64,000 nt of DNA from Streptomyces sp. (GTDB taxonomy: Bacteria > Actinomycetota > Actinomycetes > Streptomycetales > Streptomycetaceae). The stretch is from NCBI GenBank assembly GCA_013362785.1, contig JABFVM010000035.1, positions 62,001 to 126,000 on the forward strand, given 5' to 3'. This document shows, one piece after another, positions 41,707 to 51,091 of the stretch. Below the pieces are notes generated by a model that saw only the letters and a list, made by a program, of their open reading frames with translations, had not been told where the DNA came from and ran no database searches. The first letter of the stretch is position 1. Each line of letters starts with the position of its first letter. The position numbers and the translations under genes were made by a program.

Positions 41707-43530
41707 TCAGCGCTCCGCCCGGTTCAGTTCCTCGTCGAGGGCGAGGGCGGCCCCGATCAGCGCCAGGTGGGTGAACGCCTGCGGGAAGTTGCCGAGCTGG
41801 TCGCCGGTGGGGCCGACCTCTTCGGCGAAGAGGCCCACGTGATTGGCGTACGTCAGCATCTTGTCGAAGGCGTAGCGGGCCAGGTCGACGCGCCCGGAGC
41901 GGGCGAGGGCGTCCACGTACAGGAAGCTGCACAGCGAGAACGTGCCCTCGCTGCCGCGCAGGCCGTCGGGCGAGGCGGCGGGGTCGTAGCGGTACACGAG
42001 GCTGTCGGCGACCAGTTCCTCCTCCATGGCGTCGAGGGTGGAGAGCCAGCGCGGATCCCGCGGGGCGACGAAACCGACCGCGGGCATCAGCAGCAGCGAG
42101 GCGTCCAGGACCTCGCTGCCGTAGTGCTGGACGAACGCCTTGCGCCGGTCGCTCCAGCCGCGGCTCATCACCTGGTGCAGCACGGTGTCGCGGGCGGTGG
42201 TCCAGCCGGCCAGGTCGGCGGGGCGGGCGTAGTCCTGGGCGAGGCGGATGCCGCGTTCGAACGCCGCCCAGCACATCAGGCGACTGAAGGTGAAGTCCTG
42301 CCTGCCGCCGCGGGTCTCCCAGATGCCCTCGTCGGGGCGGTCCCAGTGCCGGGTCAGCCAGTCGAGGACGCCGGCGATGTCCAGCCAGCCGTCGTAACCG
42401 GCCATCTGGACCAGGTCGTCGGTGCTGGTGAGGGCGTGCACCGCCTCGCCGTAGATGTCGAGCTGGAGTTGGTCGGCGGCGCCGTTGCCGATGCGGACGG
42501 GGGCCGAGCCCCGGTAGCCCTCCAGGTGGTCGAGGGTCTCCTCGGCGAGGTGGGGGTCGCCGTCGATCCGGTACATGATCTGCAGGGGTTCGCCGGTGAC
42601 CGTGCCGCCGGTCCTCAGACGTTCGCCGAGCCACCGGCGGAAGGCGTACGCCTCGTCGACGAAGCCGAGGCCGAGCAGGGCCTGCATCGACAGGGAGGCG
42701 TCGCGCACCCAGGTGTAGCGGTAGTCCCAGTTGCGCTCGCCGCCGACCTGTTCGGGCAGGGCGGTCGTCACGGCGGCGACGGGGGCGCCCGTGGGGGCGT
42801 AGGTGAGGAGTTTGAGGGTGATCGCGGCACGGTTGACGATGTCCTGCCAGCGGCCCCCGTAGCGGCTGCGGCGGAGCCACCGGTACCAGAACCCACGGGT
42901 CTCGTCGAAGTCCGACCGCAGGCTCTCGGGCGTCGGCGGCGCGGGCGCCTCGGCTCCCGCCGCACACACGGTCAGAACGGCGGCCGCCCGCTGGCCGTGC
43001 CCGAGCTCCACGACCGCCGCCACGTCCGAACCGTCCCGTTCCAGCGCGACCAGCCCCACGGTCCGCAGGAACGCGTCGGTGCCGGGACCGGCGAAGTGCG
43101 CGGTGTCCGGGCGCAGTTCGAGGCGGTGGCCGGCGCGGCCGTAGTCGAAACGGGGACGGCAGGCGAGGCTGAACCGGACCCGCCCCCGGGTCACCCGCAT
43201 GATCCGCACCAGCCGATGCCGGTCGGTCGCGGTCTCCGGCCGCTCCACCGGCATGAAGTCGACCACCTCGCCGACCCCTTCCGGGGTGAGGAAGCGGGTG
43301 ATGAGGACGGCCGTGTCGGCCAGGTACAGCTGACGTGTGGTGACGTCCTCCCCCTCGACCGAGATGACGAAGTGACCGCCCCGGTCGTGGTCCAGCAGCG
43401 CGGCGAAGAGGCTGGGCGAGTCGAACCGCGGAGCGCAGAACCAGTCGACCACGCCCTCGGACGAGATGAGCGCCGCTGTCTGGAGGTCTCCGACCAGGCC
43501 GTGATCCCCGATGGGTGGATAGCGCCGCAT
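41707..43530 (-). CDS. Glycoside hydrolase family 15 protein (trehalase/glucoamylase-like)
   Basis: MRRYPPIGDHGLVGDLQTAALISSEGVVDWFCAPRFDSPSLFAALLD; WDYRYTWVRDASL. Confidence 0.9.
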   Translation of the reverse strand: MRRYPPIGDHGLVGDLQTAALISSEGVVDWFCAPRFDSPSLFAALLDHDRGGHFVISVEGEDVTTRQLYLADTAVLITRFLTPEGVGEVVDFMPVERPETATDRHRLVRIMRVTRGRVRFSLACRPRFDYGRAGHRLELRPDTAHFAGPGTDAFLRTVGLVALERDGSDVAAVVELGHGQRAAAVLTVCAAGAEAPAPPTPESLRSDFDETRGFWYRWLRRSRYGGRWQDIVNRAAITLKLLTYAPTGAPVAAVTTALPEQVGGERNWDYRYTWVRDASLSMQALLGLGFVDEAYAFRRWLGERLRTGGTVTGEPLQIMYRIDGDPHLAEETLDHLEGYRGSAPVRIGNGAADQLQLDIYGEAVHALTSTDDLVQMAGYDGWLDIAGVLDWLTRHWDRPDEGIWETRGGRQDFTFSRLMCWAAFERGIRLAQDYARPADLAGWTTARDTVLHQVMSRGWSDRRKAFVQHYGSEVLDASLLLMPAVGFVAPRDPRWLSTLDAMEEELVADSLVYRYDPAASPDGLRGSEGTFSLCSFLYVDALARSGRVDLARYAFDKMLTYANHVGLFAEEVGPTGDQLGNFPQAFTHLALIGAALALDEELNRAER

Positions 43531-43536
43531 GGTGAT

Positions 43537-43574
43537 CCTCCCGGCCTCCCGGCCTCCCGGCCTCCCGGCCTCCC
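43537..43574 (-). repeat. 8-bp tandem repeat GGGAGGCC in the GH15 5' region; last core is the RBS
   Basis: Reverse strand (GGGAGGCC)x4 GGGAGG ATCACC ATG. Confidence 0.9.
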
Positions 43575-43750
43575 ATCCCCTCGACTCCCCTCGACCGTCC
43601 TCTTCCATCCCTTCGACCGTCCTCTTCCGACACTCCTGTCGGGACGGGGGCTACGCCACAGGGGTTACGCCACACGCGTGAACGCGGAGCGGCGAGTCCG
43701 TCCCGCGTCCGACGCGAGGGCCAGGGCATGTCCGGCGTACTCCCCAGGGG

Positions 43751-44617
43751 CTACGGCCGCTCCTCCGTACTCCCGGAGGGCTCGGCCCTGAAGGCGTCCA
43801 CATGCTCCGCGGCCCACTGGGCGAAGGTGCGCGCAGGGCGGCCGGTCACCTTTTCGACGGTGTCGACAACCGTGCGGCCCACCTCGGGAGTGTTCCCGTA
43901 GGCCTCCAGCAGGAAGCCGATCACGTCCTCCGGCCGGCCCGCCGCCCGCCATTGCGCGACGGCCTGCTCCTCGGTCAGCTCGACGAGGGCGATGTTCCGG
44001 CCGCGGGCGGCGGCGATCGTCGCGACCTTGTCGCCGACGGTCAGCAGCTCGGGGCCGGTGATCACGTACTCCTGCCGCCCGTGGCCCTCCTCGGTGAGCG
44101 CCACGGCGGCGACGGCCCCGATGTCGGCCTCGTGAACCATGGCGCTCAGCCGGGAGACGAACGGCTCGCGGACCTGGTCCGCGCCCATGACCCCGTCCCC
44201 CCACTCCAGGGCGTTGGCCATGAACTCCACCGGCATGAGTACGGTCCACTCCACACCGTCGTCGGCGCGCACGGCATCCTCCAGCAGGCTCGGCCCGCCG
44301 CCGTGCAGCACGGTGACCCGGCGTACGCCGGCCGCCCGGGCCAGCTCCAGGATGCGAGGGCCGGTCTCCAGCGGGGCGAAGTAGGGCCCGCCGAAGGTGA
44401 TCAGGTGGAGTCCGGTGATGCCCTCCAGGGCCGGGCCCAGGCTGTCGGGTTCGGTCAGGTCGCCCTGGACGACCTCGACTCCGGCCGGGAAGGCGGCCCT
44501 CCTCGGATCCCGGGTGAGGGCACGGACGGCGTGCCCGCGGTCGAGCAGTTCGGCGACGACCTGGCGGCCGACGGTGCCGGTCGCGCCGGTGACAAGAATC
44601 TTCTGCGACTGAGTCAT
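43751..44617 (-). CDS. NAD(P)H-binding NmrA-like SDR family protein
   Basis: KILVTGATGTVGRQVVAELLDRGHAVRALTRDP. Confidence 0.9.
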   Translation of the reverse strand: MTQSQKILVTGATGTVGRQVVAELLDRGHAVRALTRDPRRAAFPAGVEVVQGDLTEPDSLGPALEGITGLHLITFGGPYFAPLETGPRILELARAAGVRRVTVLHGGGPSLLEDAVRADDGVEWTVLMPVEFMANALEWGDGVMGADQVREPFVSRLSAMVHEADIGAVAAVALTEEGHGRQEYVITGPELLTVGDKVATIAAARGRNIALVELTEEQAVAQWRAAGRPEDVIGFLLEAYGNTPEVGRTVVDTVEKVTGRPARTFAQWAAEHVDAFRAEPSGSTEERP

Positions 44618-44642
44618 GGAACGACCGTAGGAGGCCTTGCGG

Positions 44643-44942
44643 TCAGGTTCTGTCCGCAAGTCTGTCCGCGAGTCCGGGATCCCGGCATTTGGCGAGCAGT
44701 TGGAGCCCGGCGACGATCCGGTGGATGCCGTAGAGCCCCGGTGCCCAGGTCACGAAGTGCGCCCCCATGCCGTGGACTTGCCCGAAGGTGACGACAATGA
44801 CGAGCAGTCCCCCGATGAGCCAGGCCGCGCCGAACTCGACGGAGCGCTTGCCTCGCGTCTGCCGGGCCGCCCGTTGCTCCGGCGAGACGCTGTCGTTCGT
44901 CGGGCGCAAACTCCCGTACGGGCGTGTGCCGTTGTCGGCCAA
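44643..44942 (-). CDS. Small putative membrane protein
   Basis: 99 aa with two hydrophobic stretches (AAWLIGGLLVIVVTFG...). Confidence 0.5.
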   Translation of the reverse strand: MADNGTRPYGSLRPTNDSVSPEQRAARQTRGKRSVEFGAAWLIGGLLVIVVTFGQVHGMGAHFVTWAPGLYGIHRIVAGLQLLAKCRDPGLADRLADRT

Positions 44943-44972
44943 CTCGGTCCCTGAGTCGATGCAGATACCCCG

Positions 44973-45035
44973 TCGTACGACCGTCGGCCGCCCGGCCGGT
45001 CCCCCGCGCCGTCCGGCCGGCCGACGGTCGTACGA
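44973..45035. terminator. Large stem-loop, TCGTACGACCGTCGGCCG ... CGGCCGACGGTCGTACGA
   Basis: 18-bp perfect arms immediately 3' of the AraC-type gene. Confidence 0.7.
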
Positions 45036-45044
45036 GGGGAGACG

Positions 45045-45965
45045 CTATCGGCCGGTGGCCGACGTGGTCTTGGACGAATTTGCACTCGCCGAGAGAGCGA
45101 GCGCCCCTTCCACCCGGCGAGCGGCCATCATCTGGCCGGGTGTGGTGCCGGCTATCGCCCGGAACTCGCGGTTGAGGTGCGCCTGGTCGTAGAAGCCGCA
45201 GGCTGTGGAGATCTCGGTCAGACTCGTGGCCCCTCGGCCGAGCAGCGCGACGGCGTGCCGGAAACGCAGCACGCGAGCCGACGCCTTGGGGGTCAGCCCG
45301 ATCTGCTGGGTGAACCGCCGGATCAAGTAGCCCTGGCTCCATCCCACTTCGGCGGCGATGCGGGCGATCGGGATCCCTCCCGCGCTGCCGGACAGCAGCC
45401 GCCAGGCGTGGCCGACCTCGGGCGAGGGTTCCGGGCCGTGCCCGAGCCGGGCGAGCAGCGCCGCGTCCAGCAGGTCGAAGCGGGCCGCCCAGTCCCGGGT
45501 GTCCGCCAGCCGTTCCACCAGCGTCCCGGCGTCGGGCCCCAGCACGTACCGGACCTCGACGGCCAGGTTCGTCAGCTCGCTCATCGGCATGCCGAACAAC
45601 CGGTAGGCGCCCAGTGGCGTGAACTCGACCCGGATCGCCTCCTGGCCGCCGGGATGCACACAGATCGCGGGCCGGTCCTCCAGCCCCACCACCAGCGACC
45701 CGATCCTCCCGCTGTCCCCGTCCGGTAAGCCCAGCCGCCGGACCTGGGAAAACGGCTCCGCGAGGCTGATCACCAGGGTCGCGTACCCGGTCGGCACCAG
45801 CCGCGCCTCGTACGGCGAGGTCACCGCTTCCCAGTAGCCGACGTAGCTGCGCAGAAACGGTCGTAGCCCCGGATGCCAGGGCCGTGTGACCCGCCACAGA
45901 CCACCTAGCCGCCTGATGTCGACCGCACCGACGGCCGCCGGACCGCCCCGTGCACCATGAACCAC
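45045..45965 (-). CDS. AraC family transcriptional regulator
   Basis: C-terminal AraC HTH: IPIARIAAEVGWSQGYLIRRFTQQIGLTPKASARVLRFRHAV. Confidence 0.88.
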   Translation of the reverse strand: MVHGARGGPAAVGAVDIRRLGGLWRVTRPWHPGLRPFLRSYVGYWEAVTSPYEARLVPTGYATLVISLAEPFSQVRRLGLPDGDSGRIGSLVVGLEDRPAICVHPGGQEAIRVEFTPLGAYRLFGMPMSELTNLAVEVRYVLGPDAGTLVERLADTRDWAARFDLLDAALLARLGHGPEPSPEVGHAWRLLSGSAGGIPIARIAAEVGWSQGYLIRRFTQQIGLTPKASARVLRFRHAVALLGRGATSLTEISTACGFYDQAHLNREFRAIAGTTPGQMMAARRVEGALALSASANSSKTTSATGR

Positions 45966-46108
45966 CAGAGGCTCACCTCACCCCTTTGGGACCGCCCCGA
46001 GCAGATTGCTTCACTTTATCCATGCCGTGGCACTCATCTCACGGGAAAGAAAGTGGAAGTTGACGGGTGAACGGGTGCGATCCGAAGGGCCGTCCGGGCA
46101 TGCGCCCT

Positions 46109-46233
46109 GAGGCGCTGGCCGGTCATGCGTCCCGAGGCGCCGGCCGGTCACGCGTCCCGAGGCGCCGGCCGGTCACGCGTCCCGAGGCGCCGGCCGGTCA
46201 CGCGTCCCGAGGCGCTGGCCGGTCATGCGTCCC
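46109..46233. repeat. 25-bp tandem repeat x5 (GAGGCGCYGGCCGGTCAYGCGTCCC)
   Basis: Five contiguous 25-bp units; units 1 and 5 share the T/T variant, units 2-4 are identical. Confidence 0.95.
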
Positions 46234-46279
46234 GGGGAGCCGATACAGCCCTCGCTGCCCGATTTGAGACCATGGCCCG

Positions 46280-46933
46280 GTGGACGGTGATCCGGCTCTC
46301 GGCGATGCCGAGCCGATGGACGCGACGGACGCGATGCATGCCATGCATGCGATGGCCGCGATGGATGCGCTCGACGTGGCGCCGACGGCCCGGACGGCGG
46401 TGGCATGGCTGCCTCCACGCGAGCTCTGGCCGGTCATCCAGGACATCCGCTGGGAGCACGATCCTCAGGTACGGCGATGGCCACCGCATGTGAACCTGCT
46501 GTTCGGCTTCGTGCCGGAAGAGGACTTCGCGCGGGCCGTGCCGCTGCTCTCGGCGGTCGCGGCGCGGAACCCGGCGTTCACGGCACGTCTGGCCGGGGTG
46601 CGGTACTTCCGGCACCGGCACTACGCGACGGTCTGGCTCGATCCGGCAGCGGCGGACCCGGCACCCTGGGCCCGCCTCCAGCGCGAGTTGCGGCTGCGGT
46701 TCCCCCTCTGTCGCGGGCGCGGCGGCCGCTTCACCCCGCATCTGTCCCTCGGCCGCACCCAGGACCCGATGGACCTGGCCACCGAGTGCGCCGCCCGGCT
46801 GGGCACACTGTCGGCGGCGGTCGAGGAGGTCGTACTGCTCTCCCGGCGCGGCAAGGAGGACCCCATGCGCCCCCGCGCCATGATCACCCTGGGCACGGGC
46901 GAGGTCCGCCACACGCAAGCACCGACCACCTGA
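46280..46933 (+). CDS. 2'-5' RNA ligase family protein
   Basis: HVNLLFGF and HLSLGR (HxN/HxS-type 2H phosphoesterase motifs); start uncertain, low-complexity Met/Ala/His N-terminus. Confidence 0.78.
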   Translation: MDGDPALGDAEPMDATDAMHAMHAMAAMDALDVAPTARTAVAWLPPRELWPVIQDIRWEHDPQVRRWPPHVNLLFGFVPEEDFARAVPLLSAVAARNPAFTARLAGVRYFRHRHYATVWLDPAAADPAPWARLQRELRLRFPLCRGRGGRFTPHLSLGRTQDPMDLATECAARLGTLSAAVEEVVLLSRRGKEDPMRPRAMITLGTGEVRHTQAPTT

Positions 46934-47021
46934 ATCGACGATCCCGCAGCCGCACGAGCCGACGGCACCGGCGACGGCCGGATGACCTCGGCGGCCAGAC
47001 GGCGAGTGTCGACCAACCCCG

Positions 47022-47153
47022 CACGGCCAGCCGACGGAGGCTGGTCAACCCCGCGCAGTCAGCCGACGGAGGCCGGCTAACCCCCGCAGTCAACCGACGG
47101 AGGCCGGTCAACCCCCCGCAGTGAACCGACGGATGCCGGTCAACCCCCCGCGG
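47022..47153. repeat. 31/32-bp tandem repeat, about 4 copies
   Basis: CCGACGG anchors at 47031, 47063, 47094, 47126 within CAGTCAACCGACGGAGGCCGGTCAACCCCCCG-type units. Confidence 0.85.
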
Positions 47154-47706
47154 TCACGGCCTTGAGCTGCGTCAACACCTCCCGCGTCACCTGCGACAGC
47201 GTGCGCTGCTCCGCCTCCGCGATCCACCTCTCGAAGCCGACCTTGAAGACGGCGACCCCGGCCTCCGCGGTGAGACTCGCGGCCGGTTCCGTGACGGCGC
47301 GTCGGCGCAGGGCGTCGGCGAGCGCGGCCGACAGCGAGGCGAGCTTGATCAGCTCGCGCTCCTGGAGTTCCGCGTTCGCCACGATGACGGCGTGCCGCTG
47401 CCGGGAGTGTTCGCGGCGGCCGTCGAACACCTCGGAGACCGATTCCAGCCCCGCCGCGACCGCGTCCATCGGCGCCACCGATTCCGGAGCCTCGGCGACG
47501 GCGTTCACGAACAGGTCCTGCAACGCGCTCGATCCGCCGAACAGCACCTCGCGCTTGTCGGCGTAGTGCCGGAAGAAGGTCCGCTCGGTCAGACCGGCCC
47601 GCTTGGCGATCTCCGCCACGGTGGTCTGCTCGTAGCCGCGCTCGCTGTAGAGCTCCAATGCCGCTTCGGCCAGGCGTTCACGTGCGTTCGGCTCCCATCT
47701 GCCCAT
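47140..47706 (-). CDS. TetR family transcriptional regulator
   Basis: ALELYSERGYEQTTVAEIAKRAGLTERTFFRHYADKREVLF. Confidence 0.93.
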   Translation of the reverse strand: MGRWEPNARERLAEAALELYSERGYEQTTVAEIAKRAGLTERTFFRHYADKREVLFGGSSALQDLFVNAVAEAPESVAPMDAVAAGLESVSEVFDGRREHSRQRHAVIVANAELQERELIKLASLSAALADALRRRAVTEPAASLTAEAGVAVFKVGFERWIAEAEQRTLSQVTREVLTQLKAVTAGG

Positions 47707-47721
47707 GCCCGGATCCTACGC

Positions 47722-47772
47722 GATGACAGTCCCTGACATCACATGCTAGCGTCGATGACAGTCACTGACATC
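47722..47772. promoter_or_regulatory. Two TetR-type operators, GATGACAGTCMCTGACATC
   Basis: 47722-47740 and 47754-47772; symmetric GATGnCAGTnACTGnCATC, 32 bp apart between divergent genes. Confidence 0.8.
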
Positions 47773-47791
47773 AACAGTTTGGGGCTCTCCC

Positions 47792-48715
47792 ATGCGCATC
47801 TTCGTGACCGGCGCGTCCGGCTGGATCGGCTCCGCACTCGTGCCCGAACTCCTCGACGCGGGGCACCAGGTCGTGGGGCTCGCGCGCTCCGACGCCTCCG
47901 CCGTCGCCCTCACCGCCGCCGGGGCGGAAGTGGTCCGCGGCACGGTCGACGACCTCGACGTCCTGGGCCGTACCGCCGCCGCCTCGGACGGGGTGGTCCA
48001 CCTCGCCTTCAAGCACGACCTCGCCTTCACCGGCGACTACCAGGGCGCCGCCGCGGCCGACCGTCGCGTGGTCGACACCCTCGGCGACGCGCTGGCCGAC
48101 ACCGACCGCCCGCTCGTCATCGCCTCGGGCGTGGCCGGTCTGAAGCCGGGGCACGTGGCGACCGAGCGGGACATGCCCAGGGTCGACGGTTCACCTACGT
48201 CCATCCGCTCGGCCACCGCCATGGCGGCCCTCGCGCTCGCCTCGCGTGGCGTGCGCTCGTCGGTGGTGCGACTCGCGCCGACCTGCCACGGCGAGGGAGA
48301 CAACGGGTTCATGGCGACCCTGGTCGCCATCGCCCGCGCCAAGGGCGTCTCCGGCTACATCGGCGACGGCACCAACCGCTGGCCGGCCGCCCATCGCCTC
48401 GACGCCGCACGGCTGTTCCGCCTGGCGGTGGAGAAGGCCCCGGCGGGGACGGTGCTGCACGGCGCCGCGGAGGAAGGCGTCCCCATCCGCGACGTCGCCG
48501 AGGTGATAGGCCGTCACCTCGATGTGCCGGTCACCTCCGTGGCCCCCGACGCCGCGGCGGAACACTTCACCTGGCTCGCCGGCTTCCTCGGACTCGACAC
48601 CCCGGTGTCGAGCACCCTGACCCGCGAATTGCTCGACTGGCAGCCGACCCACCCCGGTCTCCTCGAAGACCTCGACAAGGGCCACTACTTCCACACCTCT
48701 CCCACCACCCGCTGA
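47792..48715 (+). CDS. NAD-dependent epimerase/SDR family oxidoreductase
   Basis: MRIFVTGASGWIGSALVPELLDAGHQVVGLARSD; divergent from TetR. Confidence 0.92.
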   Translation: MRIFVTGASGWIGSALVPELLDAGHQVVGLARSDASAVALTAAGAEVVRGTVDDLDVLGRTAAASDGVVHLAFKHDLAFTGDYQGAAAADRRVVDTLGDALADTDRPLVIASGVAGLKPGHVATERDMPRVDGSPTSIRSATAMAALALASRGVRSSVVRLAPTCHGEGDNGFMATLVAIARAKGVSGYIGDGTNRWPAAHRLDAARLFRLAVEKAPAGTVLHGAAEEGVPIRDVAEVIGRHLDVPVTSVAPDAAAEHFTWLAGFLGLDTPVSSTLTRELLDWQPTHPGLLEDLDKGHYFHTSPTTR

Positions 48716-49109
48716 CCAACGGCGCCCCTGTCCCGTCCTGGGGAACCGTCGAAATGCGGCTACCGAGGTGACGGAATGGGCGGTGGCTCTAATCACGATT
48801 TGGGCCAGAGCCCGAGTAGTGAAGTCAGTTCTTCACGGGTTTGGGAGGCACCCAGATCCACGGTCGGGCGATGTTCATGAGTTTTGACGGCACTGGGTAC
48901 TTGCCGGGACGGCATCGGGGTGTTCCTCGTCATAGCCCCTGGTCACCCGGCCATCGGTCAGCCGGCCACCATGCTGCGAGTCTGGCCATCCCTAGCGCCG
49001 CCTACTCCAGATGACCGCGCCCAAGCAGGTGGCAGGGAAGGGGGACCTGGCGTGGTCGTTGCACTCCGCCCCGCTTCCCCGTGCATTCTCTGGGCTCAAG
49101 GAGGCCGCC

Positions 49110-49502
49110 ATGACCGACCATCCCAACATCGCCGTGTTCAGGCGCGCCATGAACGCTTTCTCGGCAGGCGACATGGACGCCCTGGCCGAGGTGTTCCACC
49201 CCGACGTGCGGTGGCACCTCCCCGGCCAATCCCCGCTGGCCGGCGACTTCCAGGGGCGCGACGCCACCTTCGCCACATTCGAACTCGACTTCCGACTGTC
49301 CGGCGGCACCTACCGCCCGGAACTCCACGACGTGCTCGCCAATGACGCGCACACCGTCGCCCTGCTGCACGCCACGGCGTCCCGTGACGGAATGGAGCTC
49401 GACATGGACTACGCCATCGTGTTCCACATCAGCGACGGAAGGATCACCGAGGGCTGGGAGCTGTGGGCCGACCAAAGGGCGTTCGACGCGTTCTGGTCGT
49501 AG
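49110..49502 (+). CDS. SnoaL-like/nuclear transport factor 2 family protein
   Basis: MTDHPNIAVFRRAMNAFSAGDMDALAEVFHPDVRWHLPG. Confidence 0.88.
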   Translation: MTDHPNIAVFRRAMNAFSAGDMDALAEVFHPDVRWHLPGQSPLAGDFQGRDATFATFELDFRLSGGTYRPELHDVLANDAHTVALLHATASRDGMELDMDYAIVFHISDGRITEGWELWADQRAFDAFWS

Positions 49503-49589
49503 CCTCCCGTCTCACGTGCGGCCACCTCACCCAGTGGGCCTCCGGCCCGCATCCTTACCGCGCTGGCGCGTGCCGGCTGGGCATCCCAC

Positions 49590-49935
49590 GTCAGCGACAG
49601 TCGATGCCGTCGGCCGGCCCCGGACTCGCCCCCACAATGGTCCTGGCGGACCGCGCGTACTCATCCCGCGCGATCCGCGGCCACCTGCGCCGCCGGCAGA
49701 TCCGCGTGGTCATCCCGCAGCCATCGGACCAAGTAGGGCACCGTCTGCGGGGGGCCGCCGAGGTGGCCGTCCGCCCGGCTTCGATGCCGATGCCTACAAG
49801 CAGCGCAACACCGTCGAACGGTGCATCAACCGCCTCAAACAGTGGCGCGGCCTGGCCACACGATGCGACAAACTCGCCATCGCCTACCAGGCCGCACTCC
49901 ACCTTGCCGCCATCCTCATCCGGGCACGACGCTAA
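49590..49935 (+). pseudogene. IS5-family transposase, C-terminal part, frameshifted
   Basis: LADRAYSSRAIRGHLRRRQIRVVIPQPSDQ in one frame, then GGRPPGFDADAYKQRNTVERCINRLKQWRGLATRCDKLAIAYQAALHLAAILIRARR in another. Confidence 0.88.
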
Positions 49936-49959
49936 CCAAAGAGACAGAACCTGAGGTCG

Positions 49960-50218
49960 GTGGCATGAGGCCAGCGTCTTCGAGACGCTGCACGGCATCC
50001 TGCTCGCCGAGTTGCACGCGGCCGACGCCCTGGACCGGACCCGGGCCTGCGTGGATGCCTCCCACATCCTCGCGAAAAAAGGGGGCGAGGCGACCGGCCC
50101 GTCACCGGTCGACCGCGCAAAGGCGGGCAGTGAACACCATCTGATCTGCGACGGGAAGAACACCCCGTTCAAGGTCATCACCACCGCCGCCAACGGACCG
50201 CCTTCCGGCCTCGCGTAA
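49960..50218 (+). pseudogene. Second IS5-family transposase fragment (central part)
   Basis: FETLHGILLAELHAADALDRTRACVDASHILAKKGGEATGPSPVDRAKAGSEHHLICDGKNTPFKVITTAAN, then divergence and stop. Confidence 0.85.
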
Positions 50219-50267
50219 AAGAAGAGCTGCTCGCCCGGCGGCATCTTGAAGCGGTCGAGAGATCCGT

Positions 50268-50798
50268 TCAGCCGATGGTGAAGCGCTGGTTCTGGGCGCC
50301 TCGGTCGCAGCGGGCAGTGCGGTAGTAGCCGTCGTCCTGCTGGTAGAGGCAGCGGCCCGTGCCGACGCTTTGGAGCATGATGGCGCTGCGGGCGGCGGGC
50401 TGGACGGTGCGCCACTTCTGGTATGAGCCGCCGTTACAGCGCAGGGGGTAGACGTCGCCCCGGTCATTGCTGTCGAGGCAGCGGCCCCAGAAGTTGTTCT
50501 TAAGAGTGGTGTTGGTGTTGAGGCGGCCGTTCCACTGCCACAGGAGGCTGCCGCGTCCGGTGGTGCAGCGGTCGCCCTTGAGGCCGGTTTCGTCGGTCTC
50601 GCGCAGGCAGTCACCGTAGCGGTAGTTCGCGAAGCGGCTGGTGGCGGTGGCAGCCGAGGCGGGTGTGGGGGTGAGGAGGGGGAGGGCGAGGCCGGCTGCG
50701 GCGATGAGGGCGGCGAAGGCTTTCCGGGTCGGGCGGCGCACTGGGCGTCTCCTTGCAGTGGTTTTCAGAGGTACCTCGACAGGATCCCCGAACACCAC
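50268..50798 (-). CDS. Secreted RICIN (beta-trefoil lectin)-like protein
   Basis: Signal peptide; CLRETDETGLKG, GRCLDSNDRGDVYPLRCNGGSYQKW, GRCLYQQDDGYYRTARCDRGAQNQRF repeats; start may be internal. Confidence 0.75.
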   Translation of the reverse strand: MVFGDPVEVPLKTTARRRPVRRPTRKAFAALIAAAGLALPLLTPTPASAATATSRFANYRYGDCLRETDETGLKGDRCTTGRGSLLWQWNGRLNTNTTLKNNFWGRCLDSNDRGDVYPLRCNGGSYQKWRTVQPAARSAIMLQSVGTGRCLYQQDDGYYRTARCDRGAQNQRFTIG

Positions 50799-50815
50799 CG
50801 CCTACGCCTGAAAAA

Positions 50816-51000
50816 TGGAGAGAACCCCCGGATCGAGCTGAACTCGCCCTGGCGGGAACTCCCCGAGGAGCTCGGCTCGTTCCAGACGGCCCACAAGCGG
50901 CTGATCAGGTGGGCCGTCGACGGCACTTGGGAGAAGATCTTCGCCGCCGTCCTCGCCGCAGCGGATGCCGTCGACGACATCGGCTGGACCGTAGTGATCA
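50816..51000 (+). pseudogene. IS5-family transposase N-terminal fragment
   Basis: IELNSPWRELPEELGSFQTAHKRLIRWAVDGTWEKIFAAVLAAADAVDDIGWTV, then loss of homology. Confidence 0.8.
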
Positions 51001-51091
51001 CTAATCGGACAGACACATCCGATCAACTGACCAACCCATCAAAGAGACAAGCTCTAGGCGTGTTCACGCGCTGAGATCTGCGATCCTCCTC

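Noticed and set aside
46109-46233. Possible CRISPR array
   Set aside because: 25-bp units are contiguous with no spacers; this is a simple tandem repeat.
47022-47153. Possible CRISPR array
   Set aside because: 31/32-bp units are directly adjacent and diverged, with no unique spacers and no cas genes in the window.
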